DNA from: Pseudohalioglobus lutimaris
Lineage (GTDB): Bacteria; Pseudomonadota; Gammaproteobacteria; Pseudomonadales; Halieaceae
Direction of reading: 5' to 3'
DNA: 64,000 nt
NCBI RefSeq assembly: GCF_002866825.1
Contig: NZ_PKUS01000003.1
Location: forward strand, 62,001-126,000
Positions 1 to 8,790 of the stretch are shown here, one piece after another. Both the position numbers and the translations under genes were made by a program. Position 1 is the stretch's first letter. The number at the start of each line of letters is the position of its first letter. Below the pieces are notes generated by a model that saw only the letters and a list, made by a program, of their open reading frames with translations, did no database searches and was not told the DNA's origin.

Positions 1-95
1 GCGGCAAAAGTGAAAAAGCAATTATTAAACATATGAATAATTAATATTATGTTTCCACCTCGAATGTCGACGAACCAACCTGGGAGAATCACGTT

Positions 96-1406
96 TTGAA
101 GGACGAAATATTTGATGTGGTGGTCATTGGAGCGGGCTTTGCGGGTATTACCGCTGCGCGCGAATTGAAAAATCACGGGTATAAAGTCGTCGTGCTTGAG
201 GCGCGTGATCGCATCGGCGGCCGGGTGTGGACGAGTGAACTTGAGGGCCATAAAGTAGAACTTGGGGCTACCTGGATTCACTGGTTTCAGCCGTATATTT
301 GGGCAGAATTCATGCGCTCTGAACTAACGCTGCATGAGGACCCATTTCTTCCGCCCATCACAGTGTGGGTTGAGGGGACTCCACAGGAACTGGAATTCGA
401 TCGATTTCGAGAGATACTGCAGGATGTATGGGGGCGATTTGCGGGCGATACTGAGCTTGGTCATCTGATGGAGCAGCCCTATGAGTTTGAACGCCTCGCG
501 GAACGCAGCTCGCTGGATGAGATAACTATCCAGGATAAGATCGGTGAGCTGGGTCTTTCACCGCTTGAAGAGGCAGTTTTCGCAGCAGAAATCAGTGTCC
601 AGACCAATGCCCCGCCAGAGAACGTCAGCTATTTGTCTCAGTTGCGCTGGTGGTCGGCTTCCGGGTGGGATGTCGGGCTGATGGTGGACTGTCTTGCCCG
701 GTATAAGACTAATGAGGGAAATTCCGCACTGATCGAAAAGATGGCTGCTCGAGCAAAGCTGGATATCCGACTGGATTCACCTGTCCGCAGCGTCGATCAA
801 ACCGATGCTCTGACGGTGATCGCGACGCGTGACGGCAGGCGTTTCACGTCGAAGAGAGTCGTCTGTGCACTGCCGATGAACTGCATTAAAAGCGTAGAGT
901 TCAATCCGCCTCTGGGGCAAGAAAAGATGAGCTTGTCTCAAGAGGAACATGCGGCAAAGGGTATGAAAGTTCTGTTCACAACGGAAGGTGAACCCGAGGG
1001 ACATGCTATTGTTGCGCCTCCCGGAGCAACGCTCAACCTGTTGAATCCTATTCGCGAAGAAGGCAGTACACGTATTTATGTGGGCTTCGGTACAGACGGG
1101 ACAGCATTTGATCCGAAGAACCTCGATGAGGTAAATCACGTGCTCGCCGATCTTCATCCAGAGCTGAAAGCGACCGCTAGCACAGGCCATGACTGGAGCA
1201 ACGATGAATTTTCCCTGGGTACCTGGCATATGCCGCGACCAGGCCAGAACGTCGGGGTTGAGCAGGCTTTTGCCGAGGCAGAGGGGAAGGTTCACTTCGC
1301 CGGTGACTACCTTGCAAAAGGCTGGGTAGGATTTATGGATGGTGCAATCGAGTCAGGTTTCCTGGTTGCTGACGAGATTCACAAAGCCTTCGAGGATAAG
1401 TCATGA
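96..1406 (+). CDS. Flavin-containing amine oxidase
   Basis: A 436-residue FAD enzyme of the monoamine/polyamine oxidase family, expected to oxidise an amine to an imine with reduction of O2. The N-terminus carries the Rossmann dinucleotide motif VVIGAGFAG (about residues 9-17), followed by EARDRIGGR at about 35-43, the classical FAD-binding pair of this family. The C-terminal FAD segment is GDYLAKGWVGFMDGAIESG at about 405-423. There is no signal peptide, so it is cytoplasmic. The start is TTG at 96, preceded by GGGAG at 82-86. Its stop overlaps the next start (ATGA), so it is translationally coupled to the Rid protein. The substrate is unknown; the context suggests amino-acid or polyamine catabolism. 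Confidence 0.9.
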   Translation: MKDEIFDVVVIGAGFAGITAARELKNHGYKVVVLEARDRIGGRVWTSELEGHKVELGATWIHWFQPYIWAEFMRSELTLHEDPFLPPITVWVEGTPQELEFDRFREILQDVWGRFAGDTELGHLMEQPYEFERLAERSSLDEITIQDKIGELGLSPLEEAVFAAEISVQTNAPPENVSYLSQLRWWSASGWDVGLMVDCLARYKTNEGNSALIEKMAARAKLDIRLDSPVRSVDQTDALTVIATRDGRRFTSKRVVCALPMNCIKSVEFNPPLGQEKMSLSQEEHAAKGMKVLFTTEGEPEGHAIVAPPGATLNLLNPIREEGSTRIYVGFGTDGTAFDPKNLDEVNHVLADLHPELKATASTGHDWSNDEFSLGTWHMPRPGQNVGVEQAFAEAEGKVHFAGDYLAKGWVGFMDGAIESGFLVADEIHKAFEDKS

Positions 1407-1810
1407 CCAAGACTTCAGCTCAATTTTTTCACCTTATTCCTGACATGGAGAAATCTTACTGTATGTCCCTGGCTGTACGCGCGGGCGATCTGGTTTACAT
1501 CGGCGGCCTGACTGCTACCGATGACGAGGGAAACGAGATTTTTGCAGATGACGCCGGCATGCAAATGAAGGCTGTGTACGAGAAAATGGCGCGTGTCCTG
1601 GAGATTCACGGTGGTTCCTCGAAAGACATTGTCAGCGAGATGATATTCTATGGCGTTGAGGCAACCGAATTTGAAGAGTCGATGTTTCCTCATAGACAGA
1701 AGTTCTATGAGAATACGGATGGCCCTTCAGTCGCTGGAGTACAGGTCGCAGGCTTCGTCAGCGAGGCTATTAAAGTTGAAGTGACGGCAATTGCCTATCT
1801 TCCCCAATAG
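1403..1810 (+). CDS. Rid (YjgF/YER057c/UK114) family protein, apparently lacking the active-site Arg
   Basis: A 135-residue protein with the Rid fold pattern: GDLVYIGG near residue 30, MARVLEIHGGSSKDIV mid-protein, and KVEVTAIAYLP at the C-terminus. RidA hydrolyses reactive enamine/imine products of amine-oxidising enzymes, which fits its 4-bp overlap with the amine oxidase. In canonical RidA an Arg sits in a PARxxV-like motif near residue 105. Here the equivalent stretch reads GPSVAGVQV with no Arg, so it may belong to a Rid subfamily without classical imine deaminase activity. GAGGA precedes the ATG. Family assignment is firm; activity is uncertain. Confidence 0.9.
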   Translation: MTKTSAQFFHLIPDMEKSYCMSLAVRAGDLVYIGGLTATDDEGNEIFADDAGMQMKAVYEKMARVLEIHGGSSKDIVSEMIFYGVEATEFEESMFPHRQKFYENTDGPSVAGVQVAGFVSEAIKVEVTAIAYLPQ

Positions 1811-1825
1811 TCTCAGGACGATATT

Positions 1826-3253
1826 ATGTCCCGCGAGAACGCACCTGCAGATACTGTCTCAGCCACTGAAGCTGAATCCTCACCGCCCCATGCAGCCAAA
1901 TCATTCTGGATACATGATTTCGGTGCCTACAGCGCAAACCGGGACCTCGATGGGGAACTGTCGTGTGATGTGCTCGTTATAGGCGGTGGAGTTGCTGGAC
2001 TGTCGGCGGCATGGCACACAGCTCTGGACTCGTTTGCGCGAGTGGTCCTGATTGAATCGGAGATCATTGGTTTCGGGGCCAGTGGCCGTGCTGCCGGTTG
2101 GGTGATGCCGCAATTCGGTATGGATCAGATGTCAATTCGCCATAAATATGGTGCCGAGCGCTCCCAGGCTTCCTTTCAATATTGCCGTCGGGCGGTAAGC
2201 TACACCCGCGAAATCATCGAAACAAACAATCTGGATAGTGACTATCGCCATCCCGGGCTCATGCGAGTCGCCTTTGATGATCGATGGATAGATGGGCTGA
2301 GATCACTCTATGAAATGAGTCAGGAGTTTGGCGCCGATAACATATCCTGGATGGAGGCCGAGACTGTGCAGAACGCCTACTCAGGAAACAAAAATTTTAA
2401 GGCTGCGATGCATGACCCGGATCTGGGATTATTGAATCCCTGCAAACATGTACGCGAACTGAAGCGACTGGCAGAACGTGCCGGAGTTGAAATATTCGAG
2501 AACTCGCCGGCGGTTTCCCTGGACAGGGTACCCGGTGGAATCCGGGTGGCTACGCCCCGGGGAGTAGTGAGGGCCGACAAGGCAGTCATCGCAACAAACG
2601 CCTACACACATCAGCTGGAAGGGGCGCTTGGCAGAGAGATGCGACGTCTTCAGTCGCCTATTTTTGCCCGCGCTGCCGTGACTGAACGCCTGAGCGACGA
2701 ACAATGGAGAGCTATAGGATGGGGTCAGCGGAACGCGCTAGAGAGCACTCTCGACCTGTTTCATTATATGGCCCCGACAGCGGATGGGCGCATCCAGTTT
2801 TATTGGATCTATTATGGTGGGCATCCGCTTTTCGGTGAAATGCAGCCTGAGGTCAGTAGCGAGGGTGGGGAGGTGTCCCTGGCTCACCTGAAACGAATTT
2901 TTCCAGCACTGAAAGATCTACGTATGGCACACAATTGGGGTGGGCATATGTCTGGCACCCGAGACCTGGTCCCTCATCTGTGTTTTTTAGGAGACGCACG
3001 GGTAATCTACGTGGGCGGGTGTTGGGGGCATGGCCTGGCGATAAATCACCTGCATGGCCAGACAATTTCGCATTTACTCAGTGGCCATAGTAGCGAGCTT
3101 ACAGACTTCTGGATTGTCAACAGGAAGCCGAAGAGATGGCCGATCAAACCATTCGATACGATCGGCAAGCAGGTGGCTTGGGCATGGCTACGCGGCCGGG
3201 CTCGAAAACAATTGGCGGGGTCAATTTTTGAGAATGCGACCGCCGAAAATTAG
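1826..3253 (+). CDS. FAD-dependent oxidoreductase (DAO / gamma-glutamylputrescine oxidase-like)
   Basis: A 475-residue flavoprotein of the D-amino-acid oxidase (DAO) superfamily. The FAD-binding VLVIGGGVAGLSAAW lies at about residues 49-63, after an N-terminal leader (SFWIHDFGAYS) reminiscent of PuuB-type gamma-glutamylputrescine oxidases, which have a SYW-type entry. The C-terminal second FAD element is YVGGCWGHGLAINHLHG at about 393-409. AGGACG lies 9 bp upstream of the ATG, and the gene follows the Rid gene by 15 bp, so the three genes form one operon. It probably oxidises a secondary or primary amine. The exact substrate cannot be read from the sequence. Confidence 0.88.
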   Translation: MSRENAPADTVSATEAESSPPHAAKSFWIHDFGAYSANRDLDGELSCDVLVIGGGVAGLSAAWHTALDSFARVVLIESEIIGFGASGRAAGWVMPQFGMDQMSIRHKYGAERSQASFQYCRRAVSYTREIIETNNLDSDYRHPGLMRVAFDDRWIDGLRSLYEMSQEFGADNISWMEAETVQNAYSGNKNFKAAMHDPDLGLLNPCKHVRELKRLAERAGVEIFENSPAVSLDRVPGGIRVATPRGVVRADKAVIATNAYTHQLEGALGREMRRLQSPIFARAAVTERLSDEQWRAIGWGQRNALESTLDLFHYMAPTADGRIQFYWIYYGGHPLFGEMQPEVSSEGGEVSLAHLKRIFPALKDLRMAHNWGGHMSGTRDLVPHLCFLGDARVIYVGGCWGHGLAINHLHGQTISHLLSGHSSELTDFWIVNRKPKRWPIKPFDTIGKQVAWAWLRGRARKQLAGSIFENATAEN

Positions 3254-3702
3254 ACCCTGTTATTTGGCTGCTTCAGGCGTCATCGCAAGGTTACTGTGCT
3301 GAGACAAGTTAAGGACTCTTGATCGGCGAATTTTCCTCGTATCGTCTCACCATCCAGCTGTCCGAATGTGCAAAGGGCGCTCATAAGACCGCTCAGCGGC
3401 CCAGAGTCCGAACATATTGCCTGTATAAACGTGCCTCACCAACAGACCATACATAACGAAGTTGCGCCGCACACCCCAATTCTCATTATCCGCGACCGAC
3501 GCGACGTCTCTGGTGTACTGAGACGCGCGTAATAAACCGAAAACTGCTCTTGACATGCTCCGGACAATTATCTATTTTAATTGTTCACATAAATAATTAA
3601 CCAGTGTAATTAGATCTACGAGTGTGAAATCTTGTGGGTATATGTCTACTACATTGAAGGTGTACATACCCGAAATCATTAACTCAGGGGAAGGTGATAA
3701 TC
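3254..3702. other. Intergenic region upstream of the TonB receptor
   Basis: About 450 bp with no convincing coding sequence; short open frames here have no family signature. The right half is AT-rich and holds the candidate promoter at 3550-3578. I see no strong terminator after the preceding oxidase operon. Confidence 0.5.
3550..3578 (+). promoter_or_regulatory. Candidate sigma70 promoter for the TonB-dependent receptor
   Basis: TTGACA at 3550-3555, a 17-bp spacer, then TATTTT at 3573-3578, in an AT-rich stretch about 125 bp upstream of the receptor start. The -35 box is perfect and the -10 is weak. Confidence 0.5.
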
Positions 3703-5946
3703 ATGAACTCACGGCAGCTTGCTTCAAAACCCAGAAGTTTCTTAAAAACCACAATGTGCGTCGGCCTGGCTGCGGCGTTTCTAACCGAAACACCCGCGTG
3801 GGCACAGTCTCTCGAAGAGGTTATGGTCACTGCGACTCGCAGAGCCCAGTCCATTCAGGAGATACCATCGGCTATAACGTCCTTTGATAGCCACGCTTTG
3901 TCCTCTATGAAAATGGATGACATTGGCGATATCACCGGGCGCTTGCCGAACCTGAGTTCTATCCAGCCCTACGGTGAAGGTGGTTCTCCTTTCTTCGTAC
4001 TTAGGGGGGTCACTACAACTGACTTCACACTCACGCAAAGTTCACCCATCGCGCTGTATGTGGATGACGCAGTGAGAGCCTTGCCTACGCTAGAAATAGG
4101 GCATATGTACGATATAGAGCGTATAGAGGTGCTGCGGGGCCCACAGGGTTCACTTTATGGTAAAAATGCCACGGGCGGCGCCATCAACATCATCACCAAG
4201 AAACCTGGATTTGAACAGGAAGGATACATAAGCCTTGGCTATGGAAACTACAGCAGAAAGGAAGCCCAGGTAGCATTCCAAACAGGAATCATTGACGATG
4301 TACTTGCCGCAAGAATCGCCGTGAACTATGTGGAGGACGACGGGCTCATCGAGAACCAGTTGCCTGGCGGAGACGATGAACTTGGCACGGATATGCTCGC
4401 AGGTCGCCTTGCGCTACTCTATACGCCCTCCGACAACTTCGAGGCATTGCTTCGAATCTATAGCCACGACAACAAAACTCAACCATACAGTGCCTACTCT
4501 GAGGTCACAGATCCAGGCCTCACTGGCGGACTAACGCGACAAGGACTCGGCTTTCACGAAAGCTCATCGCAACGTCAGGACAGCTTCTGGAATAACACCA
4601 ACACCGGAGCCAACCTGACCCTGACATGGGATTTAGGAGATGACTACACACTGGTTTCTGTAACAAGCTATGACAAGGCAAGTCTTGACTACGCTGCTGA
4701 TGACGACGGACTGGAGTACGCACTTGACGAGTCCAATCTGTATGCGAAGAACATCAAGCAGACCGTTCAGGAACTCAGGCTGGTTTCGGAACTTGATGGC
4801 CCTCTGAACTGGATTGTAGGTGCTCAATACACGTCAGACGAACTCGACAACAGCACCATCATTTGGACACTGGATGATGAAGCACTTGGTTTTGTGGACA
4901 CATTAAGTGCCGTCCTGGGGACGCCCCCTACGGGAGGTAGAGGCTTTCACTTTGGTAACTTCTACCACCAGGAGCGTGACAGTTGGGCAGTTTATCTCAA
5001 AGGCGACTACGAACTTACAACGACTATCACATTGAGAGCAGGCTATAGGTACAGCGACGACGATGTCGAAGTTAGCGACTACGATGGCTACTTCGGAGAA
5101 ACAACTGCTGAAGGCGAGCGTGTTCTGAGTTTTCCTGTCTTCCTGGACGCTTCGCAGTCAGAGAATTTCACAAACTCATCGGTTGAACTTGGACTCGATT
5201 GGCAAGCCAGCGACACTACGCTGTTTTACCTGTCATTTAGTCAGGGCTATCGGTCAGGAGCCATTAACGGTCAGGCCTTCGGTGACGCTGAGGCAGAGAT
5301 CACCGCCGCCGAGCCGGAAGAGGTTGACTCTTATGAGTTTGGCATGAAGTCAGAGTTTTTTGACAATCGCCTGATCTTGAATGCGGCGCTTTTCCACTAC
5401 GACTATGAGAATCAGCAGTTCGTCATTGCAGAAGACGGAGGCTTCCTGTTCCCGCTTAGGAACGCACCTGAATCCACTGTTAACGGATTTGAGATGGATC
5501 TACAGTATCTCGCGACTGACGATATTACTTTGACGGCCGGGCTTGGTCTGCTTGACGCGGAATATGAAGAGTTGGAGATACTGGAGGAGTCAGCGAAGGG
5601 TAACCAGTTAATCGGAGCTCCAGACACAACTGCCAATATTGGCATTGACTGGAGGTTGATGAACACCGGCCTTGGTGACCTCGGCCTGAATGTCAACGCG
5701 GCATACCAATCGGAGGTGTTCTTTGAACCGTTTGAAGACGATGCACTGTCTCAGGGTTCTTACTGGGTGGCGAATGCCAGGTTGTCGCTGGAGTCCGATA
5801 GCTTTAGCGCTGGCATCTGGGCCAACAACCTGTTCGATGAGGAATACTTCGTTTATGGTCTTGATCTGTCCAGCACTTATGGTGCTTTGTACTTCCAACG
5901 CGGTGCACCCCAAACCTACGGCGTCGATTTCACTTACAGATTCTGA
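3703..5946 (+). CDS. TonB-dependent outer membrane receptor
   Basis: A 747-residue outer-membrane receptor that uses TonB/ExbBD energy to import a scarce ligand. It has a signal peptide ending near TPAWAQ, a TonB-box-like segment EEVMVTATRR at about residues 32-41, a plug domain with YVDDAVRA and the diagnostic IERIEVLRGPQGSLYGKNAT, and a C-terminal beta-barrel ending in aromatic YRF. The ATG at 3703 has AGGGGAAGG 9 bp upstream, better than the in-frame GTG at 3694. Architecture matches the Sphingomonas/Cellvibrio-type receptors of unknown substrate. Neighbouring amine oxidases and XdhC suggest a nitrogenous ligand (inference). Confidence 0.95.
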   Translation: MNSRQLASKPRSFLKTTMCVGLAAAFLTETPAWAQSLEEVMVTATRRAQSIQEIPSAITSFDSHALSSMKMDDIGDITGRLPNLSSIQPYGEGGSPFFVLRGVTTTDFTLTQSSPIALYVDDAVRALPTLEIGHMYDIERIEVLRGPQGSLYGKNATGGAINIITKKPGFEQEGYISLGYGNYSRKEAQVAFQTGIIDDVLAARIAVNYVEDDGLIENQLPGGDDELGTDMLAGRLALLYTPSDNFEALLRIYSHDNKTQPYSAYSEVTDPGLTGGLTRQGLGFHESSSQRQDSFWNNTNTGANLTLTWDLGDDYTLVSVTSYDKASLDYAADDDGLEYALDESNLYAKNIKQTVQELRLVSELDGPLNWIVGAQYTSDELDNSTIIWTLDDEALGFVDTLSAVLGTPPTGGRGFHFGNFYHQERDSWAVYLKGDYELTTTITLRAGYRYSDDDVEVSDYDGYFGETTAEGERVLSFPVFLDASQSENFTNSSVELGLDWQASDTTLFYLSFSQGYRSGAINGQAFGDAEAEITAAEPEEVDSYEFGMKSEFFDNRLILNAALFHYDYENQQFVIAEDGGFLFPLRNAPESTVNGFEMDLQYLATDDITLTAGLGLLDAEYEELEILEESAKGNQLIGAPDTTANIGIDWRLMNTGLGDLGLNVNAAYQSEVFFEPFEDDALSQGSYWVANARLSLESDSFSAGIWANNLFDEEYFVYGLDLSSTYGALYFQRGAPQTYGVDFTYRF

Positions 5947-5998
5947 GGCCCGCGGAGCACCTAACTGAGACTGGTAATACTCCCATTCAGGTCAACTT

Positions 5999-6033
5999 GC
6001 CCGGTAATTGAGGAAACTCTGCCGGGCTTTTTT
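5999..6033 (+). terminator. Rho-independent terminator after the TonB receptor
   Basis: GCCCGG (5999-6004) pairs with CCGGGC (6022-6027), followed immediately by six T residues. It lies about 50 bp beyond the receptor stop. Confidence 0.85.
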
Positions 6034-6250
6034 CATGCATGCACTGAGCCTTTTACTGCAATCAAACACCAGTCCAATGGCAGGGGTTCTTAACATGTTC
6101 GCCGTACGATGTAATGCCTTGGCAAATACGTTTGACTAGTTCTGCCCCGTCTTTCGTATTTTTTCTCACTCATTTTGCGTTTGATTCCATGCATATAGTC
6201 TATTCAATGAACGTTCACAATCGAGCTATAGCAACTGCCGAAAGTCTGCA

Positions 6251-7207
6251 ATGAGAGCTCTTGATCATAACCTTTTACAACGTTTGCAAACCTGGATAGA
6301 CAGAGGCGAGCAACCATGGCTCTGCACGATCGTAAAGACAGTCGGCTCTTCACCCAGACCAGACGGATCAATGCTCGCCGCGCTAGCAACGGGAGAACAG
6401 TTTGGCTCGGTATCCGGTGGCTGTGTGGAAGAGGACTTGTTGGAAAAACTCAGCAGACGTGGTCTTGCAGATGAGTTGCCGGAGCTAATTGAGTACGGGG
6501 TTAGTGCTGAAGAGAACGAGCGCCTGGGGCTGCCCTGCGGAGGAAAGCTGATCCTGATGGTTCAGCGCCTCGATGAAGGCGATCTAAAATGGATCAAGGC
6601 GTCTTTAACGGCGATCGATAAGCGATATTGTGTCAAGAGACGCGTTAGCCTGACTACCGGAAAAACACAACTGATTCGAGTTGAGTACTACGAACCGCTT
6701 GAGATTTCCAACTCACACCTCGAGCAATGCTTCGGCCCCAGAATGCGTATGATGCTAGTTGGTGCCGGACAGCTTGCCCAAACCCTGAGCGAATTGGCGC
6801 TGGCAATGGACTATGAGGTTCTAGTAACAGATCCAAGGCAGTCCTTCCTGAACCAGTGGGCAGGCCCCAATGTTGAACTGATTCAAGGCATGCCTGATGA
6901 TGTGATTCGAGAGCGTGAATGCGACCGGCACACGCTCATCATCACGCTGACCCATGATCCAAGAATTGATGACATGGCGCTTATGGAGGCGCTCTCAACA
7001 GACGCCTGGTACGTCGGCGCTCTTGGCTCACAAAAGACAACTGAGAATCGTCTGGTGCGATTAAAGGAACTGGGCCTTTCGACGGAGCAAGTGTCCAGGC
7101 TGCATGCTCCGGTAGGACTCTCCATAGGCAGCAAGACTCCAATTGAAATTTCGGTGGCGGTCATGGCTGAGTTGATTCAAATGCGCTATCGGCCTACTGA
7201 TTCATAG
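6251..7207 (+). CDS. XdhC/CoxI family protein (molybdenum-enzyme maturation)
   Basis: A 318-residue XdhC-type protein. These bind molybdenum cofactor and insert it, sulfurated, into xanthine dehydrogenase-like or other molybdo-flavoenzymes. The XdhC_CoxI N-terminal domain shows TIVKTVGSSPRPDGSML and the diagnostic SGGCVEEDLLE (about residues 47-66). The C-terminal Rossmann domain has MMLVGAGQLAQTLSELA and ends in AMMAELI-like helices with the conserved YVGALGSQKT and HAPVGLSIGSKTP motifs. The ribosome-binding site before ATG 6251 is weak. No molybdo-hydroxylase subunit is in the window, so its partner is elsewhere or lost. Confidence 0.9.
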   Translation: MRALDHNLLQRLQTWIDRGEQPWLCTIVKTVGSSPRPDGSMLAALATGEQFGSVSGGCVEEDLLEKLSRRGLADELPELIEYGVSAEENERLGLPCGGKLILMVQRLDEGDLKWIKASLTAIDKRYCVKRRVSLTTGKTQLIRVEYYEPLEISNSHLEQCFGPRMRMMLVGAGQLAQTLSELALAMDYEVLVTDPRQSFLNQWAGPNVELIQGMPDDVIRERECDRHTLIITLTHDPRIDDMALMEALSTDAWYVGALGSQKTTENRLVRLKELGLSTEQVSRLHAPVGLSIGSKTPIEISVAVMAELIQMRYRPTDS

Positions 7208-7268
7208 ACGCCTAAACCATACTCTGGGCCACTGGCCTTGCGCAGAACTCATGGAGGATGACAGCTAA

Positions 7269-7391
7269 ATTGCGAAAGAAATCATTCGAGAGCGCCCGCA
7301 TTTCTTTGCCGCCCTGATCCGGCAGTTCAAATCCGCAACGGATCACGCCCTGTTCCGTATTGCCAGGGACGTCCGTGAGGGCGCCTGGTGA
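7269..7391 (+). pseudogene. Possible C-terminal gene remnant next to the ISL3 fragment
   Basis: A stop-free stretch ending at TGA 7389-7391 encodes a basic, helical peptide (for example HFFAALIRQFKSATDHALFR) with no start codon; a TAA lies directly upstream. It looks like the tail of a disrupted gene, but I do not recognise the family, so treat it as weak. Confidence 0.25.
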
Positions 7392-7408
7392 CTAGTGGAG
7401 AAAAGACA

Positions 7409-8125
7409 ATGATTCAAATGCTGAACAACCACCTGACTGACCGATTTCCGGAGGTAAACCAAAAAGCAGCCTGCAGCATCGATTTCCAGCGCACCTTGCA
7501 CCTCAGGGCACCGAAGTACCATTGTCCGCGCTGTGGACGCTACTTCCGCCATCGGTTCAAAGGTGTTCGGCCCCGCTTCAGGGCCTCAGAGGCCTTCCGG
7601 CTCGAAGTCTTTGAGACACACGACGGCGGTGTCACCCAGGCCAAGCTGGAGCGCACTCACAGGATCAGCGCGGCCACCACTGAGCGCTGGTATCAGAGCT
7701 ATTGTAGACAGCGGCTTTCTGAGATGTCGAATCGCCCCTGCTCCAAGGTGCTGGGTATCGATGAGCACTTCTTCACCCGCAAAAGGGGCTTTGCCACAAC
7801 GCTGGTGGACCTGCAGCGAAACAAGGTTTTTGATGTGCGCCTTGGACGCTCCGAGGCAAGCCTGGAAGGCTATTTGCGGCGTCTGCGCGGTAAAGACAAT
7901 GTCCGGCTTATCGTCATGGACCTGTCCGAAACTTACCGCAATATCGCACGGCAGTACTTCCCACGAGCCAGGATCGTCGCTGACCGTTTCCATGTCATTC
8001 GCCTGGTGAACCAGCACTTCCTCAAGGCCTGGCAGGACGTCCATCCCGAGGGTCGCAAGAACCGCGGCCTGCTGAGCCTGATGCGGCGTTCCGCCGGCAT
8101 TATTCGCTGGGAAAAACATCGTTAG
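7409..8125 (+). pseudogene. ISL3-family transposase, truncated
   Basis: About 238 residues of an ISL3-type DDE transposase (normally about 400). A zinc-binding YHCPRCGRYF near the N-terminus is followed by an HTH region (GVTQAKLERTHRISAATTERW) and the first catalytic Asp in VLGIDEHFFTRKRG. The second Asp is in LIVMDLSETYRNIA, then VADRFHVIRLVNQHF. The reading frame stops at 8125 just after RSAGIIRWEKHR, before the C-terminal region with the third acidic residue. No inverted repeats were found around it, so it is a dead fragment. ATG 7409 has GGAG upstream. Confidence 0.85.
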
Positions 8126-8212
8126 GTGTTTAACGGTCCGGGCGAGGGATTGATCACAGCGGCCTTTGGGCCGTTGTGACCCTGCGGGCGCCTTCGCTCC
8201 GCTGCGGCGTCT

Positions 8213-8235
8213 AAATTCGCCTCTAAGGCGAATTT
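8213..8235. repeat. Short perfect hairpin
   Basis: AAATTCGCC (8213-8221) and GGCGAATTT (8227-8235) form a perfect 9-bp stem with a 5-base loop in the non-coding stretch between the transposase fragment and the tRNA remnant. Function unknown. Confidence 0.6.
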
Positions 8236-8275
8236 GTCGAACCGGAGACTTGAACCAAGTCCGCACTCACCCCCG

Positions 8276-8320
8276 TAAACTGAAAAGGGCCGCCCCTTTG
8301 GGGCAGCCCTTTTCAGTTTA
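8276..8320 (-). terminator. Native terminator of the tRNA-Ser gene
   Basis: A perfect 15-bp inverted repeat (8276-8290 and 8306-8320) encloses a second stem GCCCC/GGGGC (8292-8296, 8300-8304). On the minus strand it starts directly after the CCA end of the tRNA remnant at 8321 and its descending arm contains TTTT, which fits a tRNA terminator. Confidence 0.65.
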
Positions 8321-8347
8321 TGGCGGAGAGCGAGGGATTCGAACCCT
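8321..8347 (-). other. tRNA-Ser 3'-end remnant, probable attachment (att) core
   Basis: Read on the minus strand, this 27-base block is the T-arm and acceptor end of a tRNA: AGGGTTCGAATCCCTC followed by GCTCTCCGCCA. The CTCTCCG acceptor strand matches gammaproteobacterial tRNA-Ser genes. Upstream (8348-8420 plus strand) there is no anticodon arm, D-arm or long variable loop, so the gene is not complete. Such 3' fragments are what tyrosine-integrase elements leave as att sites; the genuine terminator at 8276-8320 lies on the chromosomal side. Confidence 0.75.
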
Positions 8348-8362
8348 GAGCCATGCTATTTT

Positions 8363-8442
8363 ACGCCTCCCCATGCCTCCTAATGCCTTTTAAATCAGAG
8401 AGTTAAAAAATGGGCCCGGCATTAGAGGGCATCAGAAGGCGT
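8363..8442. repeat. Inverted pair of 25-bp arms with 10-bp-phased GGCAT units (integrase/Xis arm-site-like)
   Basis: Left arm 8363-8387 (minus orientation) and right arm 8418-8442 (plus) agree at 20 of 25 positions. Each arm contains three GGCAT/GGCGT units spaced exactly 10 bp. The arms are separated by 30 AT-rich bases and start about 16 bp from the tRNA att core, the layout expected of arm-type recombinase or excisionase binding sites. Confidence 0.55.
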
Positions 8443-8475
8443 GATGATGGTCCCATGGTGGTCCCAAAAAAAATA

Positions 8476-8790
8476 TCAAGCTGCGACAGGCCTGGCCTTC
8501 TCGATTCGAGCTCGCCGCTTCGGTGTATTCAGTGCTTTCCACAACTCGTTTCGCTGCTGCAAGTTCAACCAGAACTCCGCTGAATTGCCAAAGACCTTGG
8601 CCAGCATCAACGCGGTATCCGCCGTGATGGCGCGACGATTGGTACATAGCTCGTTGACGGTTTTTCGACTCACACCCATCGCTTCTGCCAGCTGTCCCTG
8701 GGTCAGTCCCATTGGCAACAGGAATTCCTCGTTAATCATTTCGCCTACACTGACGGGTTGTCGTTTCGTAATATTCATCGCCTGCCTCAT
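8476..8790 (-). CDS. higA: HigA-type antitoxin (XRE family), pair 1
   Basis: A 104-residue helix-turn-helix antitoxin. After PVSVGEMINEEFLLPMGLTQGQLAEAMGV comes the recognition helix SRKTVNELCTNRR, then TADTALMLAKVFGNSAEFWLNLQQ, the standard HigA/VapI layout. It neutralises the neighbouring HigB RNase and represses the operon through its HTH. It overlaps the toxin gene by 4 bp and lies downstream of it, the toxin-first order typical of higBA. A basic C-terminal tail (KRRARIEKARP) may contact DNA or the toxin. Confidence 0.92.
   Translation of the reverse strand: MRQAMNITKRQPVSVGEMINEEFLLPMGLTQGQLAEAMGVSRKTVNELCTNRRAITADTALMLAKVFGNSAEFWLNLQQRNELWKALNTPKRRARIEKARPVAA

Noticed and set aside
8236-8275. 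Second tRNA-like T-arm (GGTTCAAGTC on the minus strand)
   Set aside because: The stem-loop geometry is wrong (5-base loop, no CCA end) and no other tRNA arms are present.
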